Origin: an uncultured Neomegalonema sp.
Lineage (GTDB): Bacteria > Pseudomonadota > Alphaproteobacteria > Rhodobacterales > Rhodobacteraceae
NCBI GenBank assembly: GCA_937928005.1
Contig: CALFVD010000137.1
Location: 1 to 47,351, forward strand
DNA: 47,351 bases
Direction: 5' to 3'
In this document: in pieces, positions 44,740-47,351 of the stretch
Position numbering within the stretch: position 1 is the first letter of the stretch
Layout of the letters: each line of letters starts with the position of its first letter
Translations under genes and position numbers: made by a program
Notes under the pieces: generated by a model
Told to the model about the DNA's origin: nothing
Seen by the model: the letters and a program-made list of their open reading frames with translations, nothing else
Databases searched by the model: none

Positions 44740-46326
44740 TCACATACGAAACACGCCGAACCGTGTGTCGTCTATCGGGGCGTTGAGGCTGGCGGCGAGG
44801 GACAAGCCCAACACGTCGCGGGTTTGGCGGGGGTCGATGATGCCGTCATCCCAGAGACGGGCGCTGGCGTAGAGGGGGTGGGACTGCTCACTGAACATAT
44901 CGAGGATGGGTTGCTTGAAGGCGGTTTCGGCCTCCGCATTCTCGAATCCGCCGCGCTTGACCTGCGCGAGTACGCCCGCCGCCTGCTCACCGCCCATGAC
45001 CGAGATGCGGGAGTTGGGCCATGTCCATAGAAATCGCGGCTGGTAGGCGCGGCCACACATGCCGTAGTTACCCGCGCCGAAACTGCCCCCCACCAGCATG
45101 GTGATCTTCGGGACGGCGGAGGTGGCGACCGCCGTGACGAGTTTTGCGCCGTCTTTTGCGATGCCGCCCGCTTCGTATTTGCGGCCTACCATGAAGCCGG
45201 TGATGTTCTGGAGGAAGACGAGGGGTACTTTGCGCTGGCTGCACAATTCGACGAAATGCGCGCCTTTCTGGGCCGATTCGGAGAAGAGGACGCCGTTATT
45301 GGCGATGATGCCGCAGGGCAGGCCGTGGATATGGGCGAAACCCGTCACCAGCGTTTCGCCGTAGCGGCGCTTGAACTCATCGAAGCGCGAGCCGTCGACC
45401 GTGCGGGCAATAACCTCACGGATATCGTAGGGGGTGTTGAGGCTGGCCGGGACAACGCCGAGCATCTCCGCCGGGTCGTAGGCGGGGTCTTCGGGGATTT
45501 CGCGCTGTACCTGTGCGCGGGTCGGTGCGCCCAAGTTGCCGACGATGCGGCGGGCGAGGGCAAGGGCATGGGCGTCGTCTTCGGCGAGGTGATCGGCGAC
45601 GCCGGACAGACGGGTATGGGTGTCACCGCCGCCAAGGTCTTCGGCGGTCACTTCCTCGCCCGTGGCCATCTTCACTAGGGGGGGACCGGCAAGGAAGATG
45701 GTGCCTTGCTCGCGGACGATGATCGTCTCGTCGGACATCGCGGGGACGTAGGCTCCTCCGGCGGTGCATGATCCCATGACGATAGCGATCTGGGCGATGC
45801 CGCGCGCGGACATACGGGCCTGATTGTAGAAGATGCGCCCGAAATGGTCGCGGTCGGGGAAGACCTGATCCTGATGTGGCAGGTTCGCGCCGCCGCTATC
45901 CACGAGGTAGAGGCAGGGAAGGTGGTTTTCTTCTGCGATTTCCTGTGCGCGCAGGTGTTTTTTGACCGTCAGCGGGAAATACGCGCCGCCCTTCACGGTG
46001 GCATCGTTCGCGACGATCATACATTCGCGGCCCATGATGCGGCCCACGCCCGCGATGGCTCCGGCGGCGGGGGCGGCGCTATCATAGACATCATGCGCGG
46101 CGAAGAGGCCAATTTCGAGGAAGGGCGAGCCGGGGTCGATAAGCTGTGCAATGCGTTCGCGGGGGAGGATCTTGCCGCGTTCGCGGTGCCGGGCGCGGCT
46201 CGATTCGCCACCACCCGCAAGGGCCGCCTGCGCTGCCTCGGTCACGCGGGTAAGCTGATCGAGCTGTGCGGCCTCGTTGGCGCGGTACTCGTCGGAGCGC
46301 GGGGAGAGGGTGGAAGTGATTTTCAT
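44740..46326 (-). CDS. mccB: Methylcrotonoyl-CoA carboxylase beta (carboxyltransferase) subunit
   Basis: Carboxyltransferase subunit of the biotin enzyme that converts 3-methylcrotonyl-CoA to 3-methylglutaconyl-CoA in leucine breakdown. The 528-residue protein has [25 protein letters not shown], the acyl-CoA-site [36 protein letters not shown] and the MccB-typical [16 protein letters not shown] followed by [18 protein letters not shown] 46326 follows AAGGAG and gives the family start; the frame is open 25 codons further. The biotin-carrying partner mccA does not follow; the next gene downstream is an EamA transporter. Confidence 0.94.
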   Translation of the reverse strand: MKITSTLSPRSDEYRANEAAQLDQLTRVTEAAQAALAGGGESSRARHRERGKILPRERIAQLIDPGSPFLEIGLFAAHDVYDSAAPAAGAIAGVGRIMGRECMIVANDATVKGGAYFPLTVKKHLRAQEIAEENHLPCLYLVDSGGANLPHQDQVFPDRDHFGRIFYNQARMSARGIAQIAIVMGSCTAGGAYVPAMSDETIIVREQGTIFLAGPPLVKMATGEEVTAEDLGGGDTHTRLSGVADHLAEDDAHALALARRIVGNLGAPTRAQVQREIPEDPAYDPAEMLGVVPASLNTPYDIREVIARTVDGSRFDEFKRRYGETLVTGFAHIHGLPCGIIANNGVLFSESAQKGAHFVELCSQRKVPLVFLQNITGFMVGRKYEAGGIAKDGAKLVTAVATSAVPKITMLVGGSFGAGNYGMCGRAYQPRFLWTWPNSRISVMGGEQAAGVLAQVKRGGFENAEAETAFKQPILDMFSEQSHPLYASARLWDDGIIDPRQTRDVLGLSLAASLNAPIDDTRFGVFRM

Positions 46327-46461
46327 GGGATGAGGCTCCTTCTGCGCGACAATGGCGCAAACGTAACGCGCTGGATCGTTCGCGTCACCCTTCGGAAGCA
46401 TTGCATTTGCCGCGCAAAACTTTCCTCACATAAACCGCCAAAACGTTCTACATGTTCCGTC

Positions 46462-47133
46462 ATGAATCTGATTGCCGAGAACCTTCGCGTTACGCGCGGA
46501 TATAGGACCGTCTTCAATGGCTTGGGCTTTTCGCTGTCTGCCGGAGGCGCGTTAATCCTTGCCGGGCCGAATGGGGCGGGGAAGTCCACGTTGTTACGGA
46601 TACTCGCCGGGTTACTGCCGGTTGAAGAAGGCGATGCGCGGCTGGACGGGGTGTCGTTGCGCGCGGATCGGACCGGTTTCACCGAACATGTTGTGCATAC
46701 GGGGCATCTGGATGCGTTGAAGCCCGCCTTTACGGCGTGGGAGACGTTGGCGTTTCATGCGGACTTGTACGGCACCGACCGGGGCCGCGTGGCCGGGGCA
46801 TTGGAGGCGCTGGACCTTGGGTTTCTGGCGGAGCAACCGGTTCGGGTGTTGTCAGCGGGGCAGAAGCGGCGGCTTGGGCTGGCACGGCTGGCGCTGGTGG
46901 ATCGGCCTTTGTGGTTGCTGGATGAGCCGACGGTGTCATTGGATGCTAAGAGCGCGGGGCGGGTGGCTGAGATGGCGCGGGCGCATTGTGCGCAGGGTGG
47001 CATGGTGGTCGCGGCGACGCATATTGATCTTGGGATTGAAGGGGCCGCAAAGCTCGATCCAGCGGCCTTTGCACCGGGAGAGGGAACGGTGGAAGTGCGA
47101 GATAATGCAGTGCTGGATGGGGAGGCGTGGTGA
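46462..47133 (+). CDS. ccmA: Cytochrome c biogenesis ATP-binding export protein CcmA
   Basis: ATPase of the CcmABCDE system that releases haem-loaded CcmE for cytochrome c maturation. The 223-residue protein has Walker A GPNGAGKST (about 34-42), signature LSAGQKRRLGLARLAL, Walker B LWLLDEPTVSLD and the switch His in ATHIDLG. ATG 46462 gives the family start (MNLIAENLRVTRG); upstream in-frame codons are antisense to mccB. ccmB normally follows at once; here a GTG directly after ccmA opens VSDLFYC and runs into a palindrome and an IS, so no recognisable ccmB is present in the window. Confidence 0.93.
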   Translation: MNLIAENLRVTRGYRTVFNGLGFSLSAGGALILAGPNGAGKSTLLRILAGLLPVEEGDARLDGVSLRADRTGFTEHVVHTGHLDALKPAFTAWETLAFHADLYGTDRGRVAGALEALDLGFLAEQPVRVLSAGQKRRLGLARLALVDRPLWLLDEPTVSLDAKSAGRVAEMARAHCAQGGMVVAATHIDLGIEGAAKLDPAAFAPGEGTVEVRDNAVLDGEAW

Positions 47134-47152
47134 GCGATCTATTTTACTGCAT

Positions 47153-47216
47153 CCCCGGACTTAATCCGGTGACTCGAAGATCAATGTGTTGCCCATCGAT
47201 GCCCCGGATTAAGTCC
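47153..47216. repeat. Palindromic repeat pair next to the right IS copy
   Basis: GGACTTAATCCGG (47157-47169) and CCGGATTAAGTCC (47204-47216) are perfect inverted copies around a 34-base spacer, each flanked by CCCC. Each is itself an imperfect palindrome of the alphaproteobacterial CCCCGGACTTAATCCGG type. The IS begins exactly at the outer edge of the second arm. Confidence 0.7.
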
Positions 47217-47351
47217 TACTACATGCACACATCTGGTTTTGTATTGAAACCGGGGTTTCATCCTGATTCTCCTTGTGCCTGTCTTTATATGGATGGAGGG
47301 AGCGATGTCGGTGATCGGGCTGGGGCGGTTTGGGGACCGTCGCCTGGAAAA
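47216..47351 (+). mobile_element. 5' end of an IS4-family (IS50-like) insertion sequence, right copy, partial
   Basis: Exact inverted match to the left end of the window over 120 bases (47215-47334 against 120-1), then 17 more bases before the edge. The end CTACTACATGCACACATCT resembles the Tn5/IS50 ends in its inner eight bases. An 89-base leader separates it from the transposase start. Confidence 0.75.
47305..47351 (+). CDS. IS4-family transposase, N-terminal 15 codons (runs off the right edge)
   Basis: GGAGGGAG lies three bases before ATG 47305, which opens MSVIGLGRFGDRRLE and continues out of the window. The FGDRRLE segment fits the N-terminal DNA-binding part of IS4/Tn5-type transposases, where a Gly-Asp-x-Arg-Leu word is usual. 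It is too short for a firmer assignment. Confidence 0.65.
   Translation, partial: MSVIGLGRFGDRRLE

Noticed and set aside
45844..46461. Long N-terminal extension of ccmA
   Set aside because: It is antisense to mccB and crosses the intergenic region; ccmA has a proper family start at 46462.
47131..47351. GTG-started open frame after ccmA, in the place of ccmB
   Set aside because: Only the first few codons could be ccmB; the rest is palindrome and IS sequence with no membrane helices.

Overview
The window looks like a chromosomal segment of an alphaproteobacterium, most likely of the Rhodobacterales (roseobacter type). The protein sequences, a perfect HrcA/CIRCE operator before groESL, an alphaproteobacterial-type Zur box, the hisS-hisZ pair, the RibB with a degenerate GCHII-like tail, the DUF3305/DUF3306/ferredoxin cluster and an orphan RamA-like ASKHA ferredoxin all fit that group. 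Species cannot be named from sequence alone. Both ends of the window are the same 120-base sequence in opposite orientation. It is the 5' end of an IS4-family (IS50-like) insertion sequence, so the piece probably ends where two copies of a multicopy IS begin.

Layout. 1-400: IS end, palindromes and the groESL terminator. 401-2548: groEL, groES and CIRCE. 2.7-6.4 kb: a D-2-hydroxyacid dehydrogenase facing two overlapping SDR genes, then a creatinase/ectoine-hydrolase-like M24 protein. 6.5-11.0 kb: carA, a divergent GatB/YqeY gene, hisS-hisZ. 11.0-14.0 kb: zinc uptake module, znuA divergent from zur-znuC-znuB around one Zur box. 14.1-24.3 kb: RamA-like activator, Tat-exported aldo/keto reductase with a small membrane protein, RibBX-type protein, tadA, RluB-like pseudouridine synthase, AmpD-like amidase, pepN and a LEM-3-type GIY-YIG protein. 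24.3-26.0 kb: Fbp/Sfu-type iron ABC permease. 26.1-27.3 kb: broken IS256-family transposase.

27.5-35.7 kb is a self-contained catabolic operon under a LacI-type regulator: ABC ATPase, solute-binding protein, two permeases, SDR, beta-propeller lactonase and a hydroxypyruvate-isomerase-like TIM barrel. The likely logic is import of a sugar-like compound, oxidation to a lactone, hydrolysis to the acid and isomerisation. The substrate is unknown, and no kinase, dehydratase or aldolase is present. The operon is bounded by the dead IS on the left and by a 29-codon gene tail on the right, and its codon use looks different by eye, so it may be an acquired island. It is the best candidate here for an undescribed system.

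35.8-47.2 kb: D-amino-acid aminotransferase with a coupled methyltransferase, an alpha/beta hydrolase-OsmC fusion, DUF3306 and DUF3305 genes divergent from a multi-cluster ferredoxin (a formate-dehydrogenase accessory set without its enzyme), a Tat-exported metallo-beta-lactamase-fold protein, a DUF4169 gene with a terminator hairpin for the opposite strand inside it, an EamA transporter, mccB and ccmA. Several usual partners (hisG, mccA, ccmB, the formate dehydrogenase) are absent from their expected places, which suggests a rearranged, IS-rich genome. No rRNA, tRNA or CRISPR array was seen.
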